In this document: positions 21,802 to 33,136 of the stretch, in pieces
How the letters are laid out: every line of letters begins with the position of its first letter
How positions within the stretch are numbered: position 1 is the stretch's first letter
Notes under the pieces: generated by a model
Database searches by the model: none
What the model saw: only the letters and a program-made list of their open reading frames with translations
Told to the model about the DNA's origin: nothing
NCBI RefSeq assembly: GCF_900112605.1
Contig: NZ_FOMJ01000001.1
Span: 396,577 to 460,576 of the forward strand
Direction of reading: 5' to 3'
DNA length: 64,000 nt
Source of the DNA: Thiohalospira halophila DSM 15071
GTDB lineage: Bacteria; Pseudomonadota; Gammaproteobacteria; Thiohalospirales; Thiohalospiraceae
Translations under genes and position numbers: made by a program

Positions 21802-22038
21802 ATGAGCACTGTGGAAGAACGAGTCAAGAAGATTGTGGTCGAGCAGCTGGGCGTGAAGGAGGACGAGGTCACCACCTCCGCCTCCTTTGTCGATGACCTC
21901 GGCGCCGACTCCCTGGATACCGTGGAGCTGGTCATGGCCCTCGAGGAGGAGTTCGAGACCGAGATCCCGGACGAGGATGCCGAGAAGATCACCACGGTCC
22001 AGCAGGCCGTCGACTACATCAATCAGCACAAGGAATAG
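21802..22038 (+). CDS. acpP: Acyl carrier protein
   Basis: 78 residues, strongly acidic. The phosphopantetheine Ser lies in [15 protein letters not shown], the canonical motif. Starts at ATG 21802 ([11 protein letters not shown]), GGAGG upstream. An in-frame extension to 21538 reads through fabG and is not real. Confidence 0.98.
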   Translation: MSTVEERVKKIVVEQLGVKEDEVTTSASFVDDLGADSLDTVELVMALEEEFETEIPDEDAEKITTVQQAVDYINQHKE

Positions 22039-22113
22039 CCCCGTTCTTCCGCGTAGCGGCCCGGGACCGTGCTGCCGGGCCTGCCCGAACCTGACAGCCT
22101 GGGGGAGACGGCG

Positions 22114-23355
22114 TTGACTAAACGACGCGTAGTGGTCACCGGTCTGGGTACCGTCTCGCCGGTCGGCCTGGACGTTAAGAGCTCGTGGGAGAATATCCTG
22201 GCGGGGCGTAGCGGCATCGGCCCCATCGAGCGTTTCGATGTAAGCAGCTTCCCGACCCGGATCGGCGGCCCGGTCCGCGATTTCGATGTCACCCGGTACA
22301 TCTCCGCCAAGGATGCCAAGAAGATGGATGTCTTCATCCACTACGGCATCGCGGCGGCGGATGAGGCCCTGACCAATGCCGGTCTGGAGGTCACCGAGGA
22401 GAATGCCGAGCGCATCGGCGTCTCCGTGGGCTCGGGCATCGGCGGCATCGGCGGCATCGAGACCGGCTACGAGGGCTTCCTCAAGGGCGGGCCCCGGAAG
22501 ATCTCGCCCTTCTTCGTCCCGCAGGCCATCATCAACATGGTGGCCGGGCACGTCTCCATCCGGCACGGGCTCAAGGGGCCGAATATCTCCCTGGTGACCG
22601 CCTGCGCCACTGGCACGCACAGTGTCGGCGAGGCGGGGCGCATCATCGAGTACGGGGATGCCGACGTGATGATCGCCGGCGGGGCCGAGATGGCCACCAC
22701 GCCCACCGGGCTGGGCGGTTTCTGTGCCGCCCGGGCGCTCTCCACGCGCAATGACGAGCCCGAGCGGGCCAGTCGGCCGTGGGATGCGGACCGGGACGGC
22801 TTCGTCCTCAGTGACGGGGCCGGCGTCATGGTGCTGGAGGAGTACGAACACGCCCGGGCGCGGGGAGCCCCCATCCTCGCCGAGCTCGCGGGCTACGGCA
22901 TGAGCGGTGATGCCCACCACATGACCGCCCCCTCCGAGGGCGGCGAGGGTGCCAGCCGCTGCATGCAGGCGGCTCTGCGCAATGCCGGGCTCAACGCCGA
23001 GGACGTGAACTACGTCAACGCCCATGGCACCTCCACGGATGCCGGCGACCTGGCGGAGACCCTGGCGGCCAAGCGGACCTTTGGGGACCGGGCCTACCAG
23101 GTACCCATGAGTTCCACCAAGTCCATGACCGGCCACCTCCTGGGGGCGGCCGGTGGCGTGGAGGCGGTCTACACCGTCCTCGCCGTCCGCGACCAGGTGG
23201 CGCCGCCGACCATCAACCTGGAGAACCCGGGCGAGGGCTGCGACTTGGACTATGTCCCGAATACGGCGCGGGAGATGCCCATCGAGGTGGGTCTGACCAA
23301 CTCCTTCGGCTTCGGCGGCACCAACGCCACGCTCGCCTTCCGCCGCCTGCGCTAG
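22114..23355 (+). CDS. fabF: 3-oxoacyl-ACP synthase II (KAS II)
   Basis: Elongating condensing enzyme. 413 residues, equal to E. coli FabF, if translation starts at TTG 22114 ([16 protein letters not shown]) after GGGGGAGAC. An in-frame GTG at 22069 has no ribosome site and would add 15 residues. Catalytic Cys164 (TACATGTHS), His in [11 protein letters not shown] and His in [11 protein letters not shown]. Confidence 0.97.
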   Translation: MTKRRVVVTGLGTVSPVGLDVKSSWENILAGRSGIGPIERFDVSSFPTRIGGPVRDFDVTRYISAKDAKKMDVFIHYGIAAADEALTNAGLEVTEENAERIGVSVGSGIGGIGGIETGYEGFLKGGPRKISPFFVPQAIINMVAGHVSIRHGLKGPNISLVTACATGTHSVGEAGRIIEYGDADVMIAGGAEMATTPTGLGGFCAARALSTRNDEPERASRPWDADRDGFVLSDGAGVMVLEEYEHARARGAPILAELAGYGMSGDAHHMTAPSEGGEGASRCMQAALRNAGLNAEDVNYVNAHGTSTDAGDLAETLAAKRTFGDRAYQVPMSSTKSMTGHLLGAAGGVEAVYTVLAVRDQVAPPTINLENPGEGCDLDYVPNTAREMPIEVGLTNSFGFGGTNATLAFRRLR

Positions 23356-23372
23356 GCCGCGCCCCCGCCACC

Positions 23373-24737
23373 ATGCCGCGACCGCGCCAGCCGCTCATCC
23401 AGCGGCTCGACGGGACCCTGGATGGCGGGGGTATGGCCGCCCTCGCGCGGACCCGGCCGGAACGCTATCCCTTCCTGCTCCAGAGCGTCGCCTCGGGCAC
23501 GGCCCAGGGTCGGTACGACCTGCTGCTCGCCTTCCCGGGGGAACGGCTGACCCTCTCGCGCGACTTCGAACTGCAGGGCCCCCACGCCGAGTCCCGTGAT
23601 TTCCTGACGGCCCTGGACCGCTGGTTCCTGGAGGAACGGCGTCCCCGGCCGGAGGGGCTCCCCTTCGCCGGCGGCTGGTTCCTCTATCTCGGCTACGAAC
23701 TGGCCGGCCAGGTGGAGCCGCGCCTGGCGCTGCCGGCGACCGAGGAGCCGCTGCCGGTGGCCACCGCCGTACGCGTCCCGGCGGCACTCATCCGCGACAC
23801 CGCGACCGGGGCCCTCTGGTGGGCGACGGAGGATCCGGAGGCCGCACCGCTGTCCGCGGTGGAGGCCGATCTGGCGGACACTCCCGTCGCCGAAAGCCCC
23901 TTCCGCCTGGAGTCGCTGGAGGAGGATCCCCCCGACCGTTACCTGGAGGCGGTGGCCCGGGCCCGTCGCTACATCCGGGACGGGGACATCTTCCAGGCCA
24001 ACCTGGCACGGACCTGGCGCGGGCGCCTGGGGGCGGAGACCGGGCCGGACACCCTCTATGCGCGACTCTCCCGGGCCAATCCCGGCCCCTTTGCCGGCCT
24101 CGCCCGGCTGGAGGAGGCCACGGTGATCAGCTCCTCGCCGGAGCGACTCCTGGCGATCCGCGACGATCGGGTCAGCATGCGCCCCATCGCCGGTACCCGT
24201 CCGCGCGGGGAGGGGGCCAGCGATGCCGCCCTGCGGGCCGAGCTGGAGTCCCACCCCAAGGAGCGGGCCGAACACATCATGCTCGTCGACCTCATCCGCA
24301 ACGACCTCGGCCGGATCTGCCGGCCGGGGACCGTCTCCGTGGACGAACTCATGACCCTGGAGGAGTACGCCCATGTCCACCACATCGTCTCCGAGGTGGG
24401 CGGGGAACTGGGCCCGGGGTTCGGACCGGGGGAGGCCATCCGGGCCACCTTCCCGGGGGGGACCATCACCGGCTGCCCCAAGGTGCGCTGCATGGAGATC
24501 ATCGCGGAACTGGAAGGCAGTGGCCGGGGCGCCTATACCGGTAGCATGGGGTACCTGGATGCCGGCGGTGACCTCGACCTCAACATCCTGATCCGGACAC
24601 TGGTCCAGTACGGCGATCGCCTGACCCTGCGGGCGGGTGCCGGGATCGTCGCCGATTCCGAGCCGGAAGCCGAACTCGCGGAGACCCGCGCCAAGGCGCG
24701 CGGACTGCTGGCCGCCCTGGAGGGGGGCGAGGCATGA
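23373..24737 (+). CDS. pabB: Aminodeoxychorismate synthase component I
   Basis: Makes 4-amino-4-deoxychorismate for folate. 454 residues of the chorismate-binding fold: YIRDGDIFQANLAR, HIMLVDLIRNDLGR, FPGGTITGCPKVRCME, GAYTGSMGYL. PGG(T/S)ITG is PabB-like rather than TrpE-like, and pabC follows directly. Odd feature: the motif reads PIAGTRP, the TrpE form, whereas E. coli PabB has PIKGT with a Lys that forms a covalent intermediate. Overlaps pabC by four bases. Confidence 0.9.
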   Translation: MPRPRQPLIQRLDGTLDGGGMAALARTRPERYPFLLQSVASGTAQGRYDLLLAFPGERLTLSRDFELQGPHAESRDFLTALDRWFLEERRPRPEGLPFAGGWFLYLGYELAGQVEPRLALPATEEPLPVATAVRVPAALIRDTATGALWWATEDPEAAPLSAVEADLADTPVAESPFRLESLEEDPPDRYLEAVARARRYIRDGDIFQANLARTWRGRLGAETGPDTLYARLSRANPGPFAGLARLEEATVISSSPERLLAIRDDRVSMRPIAGTRPRGEGASDAALRAELESHPKERAEHIMLVDLIRNDLGRICRPGTVSVDELMTLEEYAHVHHIVSEVGGELGPGFGPGEAIRATFPGGTITGCPKVRCMEIIAELEGSGRGAYTGSMGYLDAGGDLDLNILIRTLVQYGDRLTLRAGAGIVADSEPEAELAETRAKARGLLAALEGGEA

Positions 24738-25549
24738 ACTGCCTGCTGGATGGCCGGCCGGCCGAGGCGCTCCCCCTGGATGATCGGGGAGTCAGTTACG
24801 GGGATGCGCTCTTCGAGACCCTCCGAGTCGTGGGCGGCCGCGCGGAGGCCTGGAGCGACCACATGGCGCGCCTCTCCCGCGGCGCCACCCGCCTGGGGCT
24901 GCCGGCCCCGGATGTCGAGGCGCTGGCCGCCGATGCCGCGGCCCTCTTCGCGGATGGCGGCGACGGGATCCTGCGGCTCTGGTGGAGCCGGGGCTCCGGG
25001 GGCCGCGGCTACCGCCCGCCGGAGCCCGCGACGCCGCGGCGCATGGCCTGCCGCTTCCCGGCGGCGGAGAGGCCAGCGGCCGTGGCCACCGTGCGCCGGT
25101 GCACGACCCGGCTGGCCCGGCAGCCACTGCTGGCCGGGCTCAAGCACGCCAACCGGCTGGAGCAGGTCCTGGCCCGGGCCGAATGGGACGACCCGGCCAT
25201 CCACGAGGGGCTGGTCTGTGACACCGACGGAGTCCTGGTGGAAGCGGTCCAGTCCAACCTCTTCTGGGTGCGGGAGGGTGTGCTGGAGACCCCGGATTTG
25301 TCGGAGTCCGGGGTCGCTGGCATTATCCGCAACCGGCTCCTGACCCTGGCCGAGGCCGGAGGTCTGATCACCCGGGTGGTCCGCCAACCGCCGGCGGCGT
25401 TGGCCGGCGCCTCCGAGGCCTTTCTGACCAACAGCGTCTTCCACCTCTGGCCCATCGCCCGCTTCGAGGGGCTGGAATGGCCGGCGCCGGGGCCGGTGGC
25501 CCGGGAACTGGCCGACCAACTGTCCAACGACCTGGAGCAGCGACCGTGA
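24734..25549 (+). CDS. pabC: Aminodeoxychorismate lyase
   Basis: PLP enzyme releasing p-aminobenzoate and pyruvate. 271 residues, fold-type IV: GVSYGDALFETLR near the N-terminus, the PLP Lys in AGLKHANRLEQVLAR, EAVQSNLFWV, and TNSVFHLWPI late. ATG overlaps the pabB stop and the stop overlaps mltG, so pabB-pabC-mltG are coupled, an order common in gammaproteobacteria. Confidence 0.95.
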   Translation: MNCLLDGRPAEALPLDDRGVSYGDALFETLRVVGGRAEAWSDHMARLSRGATRLGLPAPDVEALAADAAALFADGGDGILRLWWSRGSGGRGYRPPEPATPRRMACRFPAAERPAAVATVRRCTTRLARQPLLAGLKHANRLEQVLARAEWDDPAIHEGLVCDTDGVLVEAVQSNLFWVREGVLETPDLSESGVAGIIRNRLLTLAEAGGLITRVVRQPPAALAGASEAFLTNSVFHLWPIARFEGLEWPAPGPVARELADQLSNDLEQRP

Positions 25550-26553
25550 CCATTAACCGCCTCCTCGGCTTCCTGCTGCTGGCCGCCTCGCTGGGTGGGG
25601 GCTGGTTCTGGATGGGGCTGGACGGTCTGGCCAATCAGACGCTGAACCTGGAGGAGGAGACCGTCATGGAGGTCTCCTCCGGCGCCTCGTTGAAGGGGAT
25701 CGCGGCGGGCCTGGAGCAGCAGGGCGTCATCGATTCGGCCTGGCAGTTCGAATGGCTGGTCCGGCTGCGCGGCGACCCGCGCGCCATCGCCGTGGGGGAA
25801 TACCCCCTGCAGCCCGACATGACCGTCGGGGAGCTGGCCAACCGGCTGGTCCACGGCGAGGTCAAGCAGTACGCCTGGACCCTGGTGGAGGGCTGGAACA
25901 TCCGCCAGGTGCTGGCCTCCCTGCACCGCCACCCGGCGGTGAAGCACACCCTCCCGGAGGATGCCGACGGCCTCATGGAGTCCCTGGGGGAGCCGTCGAC
26001 CCACCCGGAGGGCCGTTTCCTCCCGGACACCTACTTCTTTACCCGCGGAACCAGCGACCGCGCCCTGCTCAAGCGGGCCCGGGCGGCCATGCAGCGGGCC
26101 CTCGCCGAGGTCTGGGGGGAGCGCCAGCAGGACGGGCTGCCACTGGAATCCCCGGAGGAGGCGTTGATCCTCGCCTCCATCATTGAAAAGGAGACGGCGG
26201 TCCCGGAGGAGCGCCGCCGCATCGCCGGCGTCTTCACCCGGCGCCTGAAGCAGGGCATGCGCCTGCAGACCGATCCCACGGTCATCTACGGCCTGGGCAC
26301 CGGGTTCGACGGCGACCTGACCCGCCGCCATCTCCGGTCCTCGGCCAACGACTACAATACCTATCGCCACGACGGCCTGCCGCCGACGCCCATCGCCATG
26401 CCGGGGCGCGCCTCCCTGGAGGCTGCGGTGGATCCCGCCCGGGGCGATGCGCTCTATTTCGTCAGCAAGGGGGACGGGAGCCATCACTTCTCGGCCACCC
26501 TGGAGGAACACAACCGCGCCGTGCGCCGATTCCAGCTGGGGGAGGGGGACTAG
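25546..26553 (+). CDS. mltG: Endolytic murein transglycosylase MltG
   Basis: Cuts growing glycan strands in the periplasm. 335 residues starting at GTG 25546, which overlaps the pabC stop and gives an N-terminal membrane segment (about residues 5-24). LysM-like region, then the catalytic segment LILASIIEKETAVPEER with the active Glu, and RLQTDPTVIYGLG, SANDYNTYRHDGLPPTPI. The longer frame to 25477 would bury the membrane anchor. Confidence 0.96.
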   Translation: MTINRLLGFLLLAASLGGGWFWMGLDGLANQTLNLEEETVMEVSSGASLKGIAAGLEQQGVIDSAWQFEWLVRLRGDPRAIAVGEYPLQPDMTVGELANRLVHGEVKQYAWTLVEGWNIRQVLASLHRHPAVKHTLPEDADGLMESLGEPSTHPEGRFLPDTYFFTRGTSDRALLKRARAAMQRALAEVWGERQQDGLPLESPEEALILASIIEKETAVPEERRRIAGVFTRRLKQGMRLQTDPTVIYGLGTGFDGDLTRRHLRSSANDYNTYRHDGLPPTPIAMPGRASLEAAVDPARGDALYFVSKGDGSHHFSATLEEHNRAVRRFQLGEGD

Positions 26554-28181
<1,628 letters not shown>

Positions 28182-28183
28182 GC

Positions 28184-28528
28184 ATGGATGCCACCCGCGA
28201 ACGGATCCTCCATCTGGATCTCTCCAACCGCACCGAACTCTACGCCGCCTACCTGCCCTTCATCCGGGGCGGCGGCCTCTTCGTTCCCACCCGCGCGGAC
28301 CACCCCCTGGGCGAAGAGCTCTTCCTGGTGGTCCAGCTCCCGGACGAGCCCGAGGCCCTGCCGGTCACGGGCCGCGTGATCTGGCGCACGCCACCGGGCG
28401 CTGCCGGCCATCGGCCCGCCGGGATCGGCCTCCAGCTCCAGGGCGACGACCACGGCACGATCCGCGCCCGCATCGAGGACCTGCTCGCCGGCGCCCTGGC
28501 ATCCGACCGTCCCACCCATACCCTGTAG
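28184..28528 (+). CDS. pilZ: PilZ-domain protein, type IV pilus type
   Basis: 114 residues, single PilZ domain; homologues are needed for type IV pilus assembly. LSNRTELYAAYLPFIRGGG and a central LPVTGRVIWRTPP match the PilZ family of this gene order. The classical c-di-GMP motif RxxxR is not evident at the N-terminus, as in Pseudomonas PilZ, which does not bind the dinucleotide. AGGAGATAGGC precedes the ATG. Confidence 0.9.
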   Translation: MDATRERILHLDLSNRTELYAAYLPFIRGGGLFVPTRADHPLGEELFLVVQLPDEPEALPVTGRVIWRTPPGAAGHRPAGIGLQLQGDDHGTIRARIEDLLAGALASDRPTHTL

Positions 28529-28553
28529 GGGTGGGCCAGGGGGGCGGCCCCTT

Positions 28554-28562
28554 TGCTATAAT
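28554..28562 (+). promoter_or_regulatory. Extended -10 promoter before the TatD-family gene
   Basis: TGC directly followed by TATAAT (28557-28562) is an extended -10 element; no -35 match is seen in the GC-rich upstream. Start expected near 28569, leader about 27 bases. Confidence 0.55.
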
Positions 28563-28595
28563 TCCCGACCTCTGAAGGCCGAAAAGACCGGAGCC

Positions 28596-29405
28596 ATGAC
28601 CGAACCGACCCTCGTCGATTCCCACTGCCACCTGGATCGCCTGGAGGGCGCCGATCAGCCCGGCGCCGTGGCACAGTACCTGGCCGATGCCCGGGAGAAC
28701 GGGATCGGCCACGTCCTCTGCGTCTCCATCGACATGGGCAATGTCCACGACGTCCTGGCCATCGCCCGGGAGCACGAGGGGGTCTCCGCCTCCGCCGGGG
28801 TCCACCCCAACGAGGAGCCGGATCCCGCAACCGAGCCGGATGCGGCCACCCTGCGCGACCTGGCCCTGGATCCGGTGGTGGTCGCCGTGGGCGAGACCGG
28901 CCTGGACTACTTTCGTAGCGGCGAGGACGAGGACATGGAGTGGCAGCGGGAGCGCTTCCGCCGCCACATCGGCGTCGCCCGGGAGGTGGGCAAACCGCTC
29001 ATCATCCACACCCGCGCCGCCGCCGAGGACACCCTGACCATCCTGCGGGAGGAGCGGGCGGAGGAGTGCGGGGCGGTGATGCACTGCTTCGCCGAAGACC
29101 GCGATGTCGCCCGCCGCGCCCTGGACATGGGCTTCTACATCTCCCTGGCCGGGATCGTCACCTTCAAGAACGCCGTGGAGCTCAAGGAGGTGGCGAAGAT
29201 GGTCCCGGAGGACCGCCTGCTGGTGGAGACCGATGCCCCCTACCTGGCACCGGTGCCCAACCGCGGCAAGCCCAACCGGCCCGCCTGGGTGCGCCACACC
29301 GCCGAGCACGTCGCCGAGCTGCGCGGCACCTCCCTGGAGGCCCTGGCCGCAACCACCACGGCGAACTTCCACCGCCTCTTCCCGCGCGCCGAGGCCGCGG
29401 CCTGA
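28596..29405 (+). CDS. TatD-family metal-dependent hydrolase (YcfH type)
   Basis: 269 residues, TIM-barrel deoxyribonuclease/hydrolase. Metal ligands: VDSHCHLD at the N-terminus, GETGLDYF, HTRAA, MHCFAED, and ETDAPYL. Placed after pilZ in the conserved block. Homologues have 3'-5' DNase activity or act in D-aminoacyl-tRNA/proofreading contexts; the physiological substrate is unclear. Confidence 0.93.
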   Translation: MTEPTLVDSHCHLDRLEGADQPGAVAQYLADARENGIGHVLCVSIDMGNVHDVLAIAREHEGVSASAGVHPNEEPDPATEPDAATLRDLALDPVVVAVGETGLDYFRSGEDEDMEWQRERFRRHIGVAREVGKPLIIHTRAAAEDTLTILREERAEECGAVMHCFAEDRDVARRALDMGFYISLAGIVTFKNAVELKEVAKMVPEDRLLVETDAPYLAPVPNRGKPNRPAWVRHTAEHVAELRGTSLEALAATTTANFHRLFPRAEAAA

Positions 29406-29456
29406 CGGTTATCGGGTTTAATATTCAGTGAGTTACAAAAAACTCTTGATGTAGAT

Positions 29457-30608
29457 TCAAAGCTCGGCGGCGACCCTGTCCACCGTCTCCAGGGCCCGGC
29501 CAATGGTGGCGGAGGCCGTGTGGAAGTGGGGCGAGAAGCGGATCCCGCCGCCGCGGTGGGCGCAGAGGACGCCGCGGTCCATGAGCCCCTGCCAGAGGGC
29601 CGCATTGTCCACGCCGGTATGGCGGAAGGTCACGATACCGGCCATGCGCGCCGGGTCGGTAAGGAGCTCCAGGTCGGGGTGGGCGGTGGCGCGCTCGGCC
29701 ACCTCGCCGGCGCGCTGGCGCACCAGGGCCTCCACCCGCTCCATGCCCACCTCTTCGAACACGGACAGGCTCGCCGAGAGGGCGTGGATCCCGAGCATGT
29801 TGGGGCTGCCGGGCTCGAAGCGCCGCGCCGAGGCCGCCGGCTCCCACTCCTTGCGATCGAAGTCGCCGACGTGCTCGACCATGTGCCAGCCCCACTGGTG
29901 GAGGGTCAGCTGCTGGCGCAGCTCCGGGCGGCAGTAGAAGAGTCCGATCCCCTCCGGGGAGAGCAGCCACTTGTGGGCATCAGCGGCGATGAAGTCGGCA
30001 TCGATGGCCTCCACGTCCATGGCCAGCGCCCCCAGGCTCTGGATGGCGTCCACCCCGAAGAAGCTCCCGTGGGCCCGGCAGGCCCTCCCCAGCCGGCCCA
30101 GGTCCAGGGCGAGCCCGCTGGCGTACTGGACCGACGAGATGGCCAGCAGTCGCACCCCGCCCTCGGCCAGCACGGCCTCCAGGGCTGCCTCCGGATCGTC
30201 CCGGCCGGCCAGCTCCACCTGGACCAGCTCCACGCCCCGATCGGCCAGCGCCTCCCAGACCACCCGGTTGGAGGGGAATTCCTCGGCGGAGGTCACCACC
30301 CGGTCGCCGGGCTGCCAGTCCAGGCCGGCGGCCACCAGGGAGAGCCCCTCGGAGGTATTCTTCACCAGGGCAACGTCGTCCGCCGAGGGGGCCCCGATGA
30401 AGGCGGCCAGCCGTCGGCGCAGGCCGGCCTCGGTCTCCAGCCACTGCAGGTAGCGGCGGGAGCCCTGCCGGGCGTTCTCGGCGGCGAAATCGGCCACGGC
30501 ATCCCGGGTCCGGGCCGGCCAGGGGCCGATGGCGGCGTGGTTGAGGTGGACCAGTTCGGGGTCCAGCGGGAACTCGCGATCCGGGTCGATGGCCAGGCGT
30601 TCCAGCAC
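29457..30608 (-). CDS. Class V aminotransferase (cysteine-desulfurase-like fold)
   Basis: 383 residues, PLP fold-type I. N-terminal LNHAAIGPWP, VKNTSEGLSLVA, and the PLP Lys in AADAHKWLLSPEG. The absence of the mobile-loop Cys of IscS/SufS leaves the exact substrate open; close relatives include isopenicillin-N-epimerase-like and kynureninase-like proteins. Stands alone: the 51-base gap to tatD is AT-rich with no clear hairpin, and the 140-base upstream gap is shared with the divergent 30749 gene. Confidence 0.85.
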   Translation of the reverse strand: MLERLAIDPDREFPLDPELVHLNHAAIGPWPARTRDAVADFAAENARQGSRRYLQWLETEAGLRRRLAAFIGAPSADDVALVKNTSEGLSLVAAGLDWQPGDRVVTSAEEFPSNRVVWEALADRGVELVQVELAGRDDPEAALEAVLAEGGVRLLAISSVQYASGLALDLGRLGRACRAHGSFFGVDAIQSLGALAMDVEAIDADFIAADAHKWLLSPEGIGLFYCRPELRQQLTLHQWGWHMVEHVGDFDRKEWEPAASARRFEPGSPNMLGIHALSASLSVFEEVGMERVEALVRQRAGEVAERATAHPDLELLTDPARMAGIVTFRHTGVDNAALWQGLMDRGVLCAHRGGGIRFSPHFHTASATIGRALETVDRVAAEL

Positions 30609-30748
30609 GACGTCTCTCCTGTCGGGGGCTTTACGGCCATTCTACCAGTGCGAGCCGGATGACCATGGCCCCGTTGAACGGGTGGGATCGTCGCCTCCAT
30701 GATAGATTGATGGGCTAGGCTGATGGCAGCAACCAGGAGGGAAGGACC

Positions 30749-31423
30749 ATGAGCGATCAGGAACAGACCACCCCCAGCGACGACCCGGCCCTGGAGGGCG
30801 TGCGCGCCGCCGCCGAGGAGGCGGTGAACGCCGGCGAGGGGTCCGAGGGCCTGGAGGAGCGAGTCCGCGACGCGGTCCGCGAGGCCATTGGCAACGGGGC
30901 CGTCACCGCCGACCGGGTCCGGGAGCTCGTTGCCGCCGCCATGAGCGGCGTCGATGCCGGCCTGGTCGAGGAAGGCAGCCGCGGCAGCGCCGCCGTGCGC
31001 GAGGCCCTGGGCCGCCTGGAATCCACCGCCGCAGGAGCCGGGGAGCGCCTGCGGCTGGCCGCGGAAGAGAGCGGCGGCCGACTGCGCGAGTTCGGCGAGG
31101 GGCGGCTGGAGTGGAGCCGCCGGGAGCTGGGCAGTCTCGCCGGGATGTTCACCGACGCCGCCGCCGAAGCGGTCCGCGGGGCCGGAGAGACCTTCGGCGG
31201 GATCCTCCGCGACCTCACCGGCCACGCCCGCACCGGCGTAAAGGATACCGCGGCCGAGGTGGGCGAGACCGCCGGGGGGCTCAAGGAGGATCTCGAGACC
31301 GTGGCCCGGTCGGCGGCGGAGAAGGGCCGCCTCTCGGCGGCTACTGCCACGGCCCGCGTCCAGGCCGTCGTGGCCGGCACCCTCGGCGGTATCACCGAGG
31401 GCCTGGAAGGGAAGGGGCGCTGA
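30749..31423 (+). CDS. Unknown Ala/Glu/Arg-rich helical protein beside an ABC1 kinase
   Basis: 224 residues, very rich in Ala, Gly, Glu and Arg, with heptad-like runs and no signal peptide, Cys or membrane segment. Predicted to be nearly all helix, apolipoprotein/LEA-like. The protein is not recognised with confidence; it resembles the uncharacterised proteins (DUF6781-like) often encoded next to AarF/UbiB-like kinases. Three bases separate it from that kinase gene. AGGAGGGA lies upstream of the ATG. Confidence 0.8.
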   Translation: MSDQEQTTPSDDPALEGVRAAAEEAVNAGEGSEGLEERVRDAVREAIGNGAVTADRVRELVAAAMSGVDAGLVEEGSRGSAAVREALGRLESTAAGAGERLRLAAEESGGRLREFGEGRLEWSRRELGSLAGMFTDAAAEAVRGAGETFGGILRDLTGHARTGVKDTAAEVGETAGGLKEDLETVARSAAEKGRLSAATATARVQAVVAGTLGGITEGLEGKGR

Positions 31424-31426
31424 CCG

Positions 31427-33112
31427 GTGTTCTGGGAGGCCATGGGAGCGGCCCGGGACCTGGGCCGACTCCACGACATCGCGTCGGTCCTCATCCGCTA
31501 CGGTATGGGGGACGTCGTCCGACGGCTGGGGCTCTCCCGCATCCTGGAACGGGCGGGACATGCCCTGCACTGGAAGGATCCGGAGGCCATGGCCCACATG
31601 GCCCCGCCCCAGCGCCTGCGCCGCGCCCTGGAGGATCTGGGCCCCACCTTCATCAAGCTCGGCCAGGTCCTCTCCACCCGGGTGGACCTGCTGCCGCCGG
31701 AGTACCTGGAGGCCCTGGAGGGATTGGTGGACGACGTGCCCGCCGTCCCCTTCGAGGAGATCCGTCCGCAGCTGGAAGCGGATCTGGGGGCGCCGCCGGA
31801 AGAGGTCTTCGCCTGGATCGACACCGAACCCTTGGCCAGCGCCTCCATCGCCCAGGTCCACCGCGCCCGCACCCAGGAGGGGGGCGAGGTCATCCTCAAG
31901 ATCCGCCGCCCCGAGATCGAGGAGACGGTAGAGGCGGATCTGCGACTGCTCTCCCGGCTCGCCGACATGGCCGAGTCGGAGCTCCCCGAGGCGCGCCGCT
32001 ACCGGCCTCGGGAGGTGATCCGCCAGTTCAGCCGCTCCCTCAAGCGCGAACTGGACTTCGCGCGGGAGGCGCGCAATGCCGACCGGGTGCGGGAGAACTT
32101 CCACCGCGAGGAGGAGCTGGTCATCCCCACCGTCCACTGGGAGTGGACCGGGGAGCGCCTCAACGTCCAGGACTTCATCGACGGCATCCCCGGCCGGGAC
32201 ATGGCGGGGGTCGACGAGGCCGGTCTGGATCGGCGGCTACTGGCGCGGCGCGGCGCCCACGCCGTCCTGCACATGACCCTGGTGGACGGCTTTTTCCACG
32301 CCGACCCCCACGGCGGCAACGTCTTCTTCCTGAGGGACAATCGCCTGGCCCTCATCGACTTCGGCATGATGGGGAGCCTCTCCCAGGACCGGCGCCAGCA
32401 GGTGGGCGATCTGCTCATGGCGCTGGTGAACCGGGACACCGAGGCGACCGTGGATACCCTGCTGGAGTGGACCGCCGGCCCGCCATCGGACCCGGAACGG
32501 CTGGCCGTCGAGGTGGACGCCTTCCTGGACACCTACCACGGGCTGCCCCTCAAGGAGCTCCACTTCGCCGAGATGGTCACCGACCTCATGGCCCTCATCC
32601 GGGAGCACGAGCTGGTCCTGCCGCCGGACCTCTCCCTGCTCTTCAAGTCCTTCCTGAGCCTGGACGGGCTGGGGCGGCGGCTGGATGACTCCTTCGATAT
32701 CGTCGGTGAAGCGCGTCCCTTCCTGCGCCGGCTCATGGCCCGACGCTACCGGCCGGAGACGGTCTGGCGCAACGCCCGCAACCGCCTGGGCGCCACCATG
32801 GACCTCCTCAACGGCCTGCCCCGGGACCTGCGGCGCCTCATGCGCCTGGCCCGTCGCGGCGCGTTGCAGGTCAACGTCGACCTCACCCGGCTGATCCAGT
32901 TCGGCCACCAGATGGACCGGGCCGCCAGCCGCCTGGCCGTGGGGCTGGTGACGGCGGCGCTCATCATCAGCACCGCCATCGTCGTGGCCTTCCTCAAGGA
33001 CGGCCCCACCCTCCTGGGACTCCCGGTCTTTACCACCCTGGGCTTCGGCGGCGCCGTGGCCGGGATGCTCTGGCTGGCGCTCTCCATCCGCCACGGTAGC
33101 CACCGGGACTGA
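31427..33112 (+). CDS. ABC1/AarF/UbiB-family protein kinase-like
   Basis: 561 residues from a GTG. The KxGQ motif occurs in FIKLGQVLSTR, followed by LASASIAQVHRA (the A-rich replacement of the Gly loop), the HADPHGGNVF catalytic loop and LIDFGMMG (DFG). Two C-terminal membrane segments (about 505-525 and 530-550). Members aid ubiquinone synthesis or lipid handling as atypical ATPases. Whether this is the ubiquinone UbiB or a paralogue is open: no ubiE/ubiJ lies next to it, which favours a paralogue. Confidence 0.88.
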   Translation: MFWEAMGAARDLGRLHDIASVLIRYGMGDVVRRLGLSRILERAGHALHWKDPEAMAHMAPPQRLRRALEDLGPTFIKLGQVLSTRVDLLPPEYLEALEGLVDDVPAVPFEEIRPQLEADLGAPPEEVFAWIDTEPLASASIAQVHRARTQEGGEVILKIRRPEIEETVEADLRLLSRLADMAESELPEARRYRPREVIRQFSRSLKRELDFAREARNADRVRENFHREEELVIPTVHWEWTGERLNVQDFIDGIPGRDMAGVDEAGLDRRLLARRGAHAVLHMTLVDGFFHADPHGGNVFFLRDNRLALIDFGMMGSLSQDRRQQVGDLLMALVNRDTEATVDTLLEWTAGPPSDPERLAVEVDAFLDTYHGLPLKELHFAEMVTDLMALIREHELVLPPDLSLLFKSFLSLDGLGRRLDDSFDIVGEARPFLRRLMARRYRPETVWRNARNRLGATMDLLNGLPRDLRRLMRLARRGALQVNVDLTRLIQFGHQMDRAASRLAVGLVTAALIISTAIVVAFLKDGPTLLGLPVFTTLGFGGAVAGMLWLALSIRHGSHRD

Positions 33113-33136
33113 AAGCCGGTTCGGAAGGGGAGGCGG

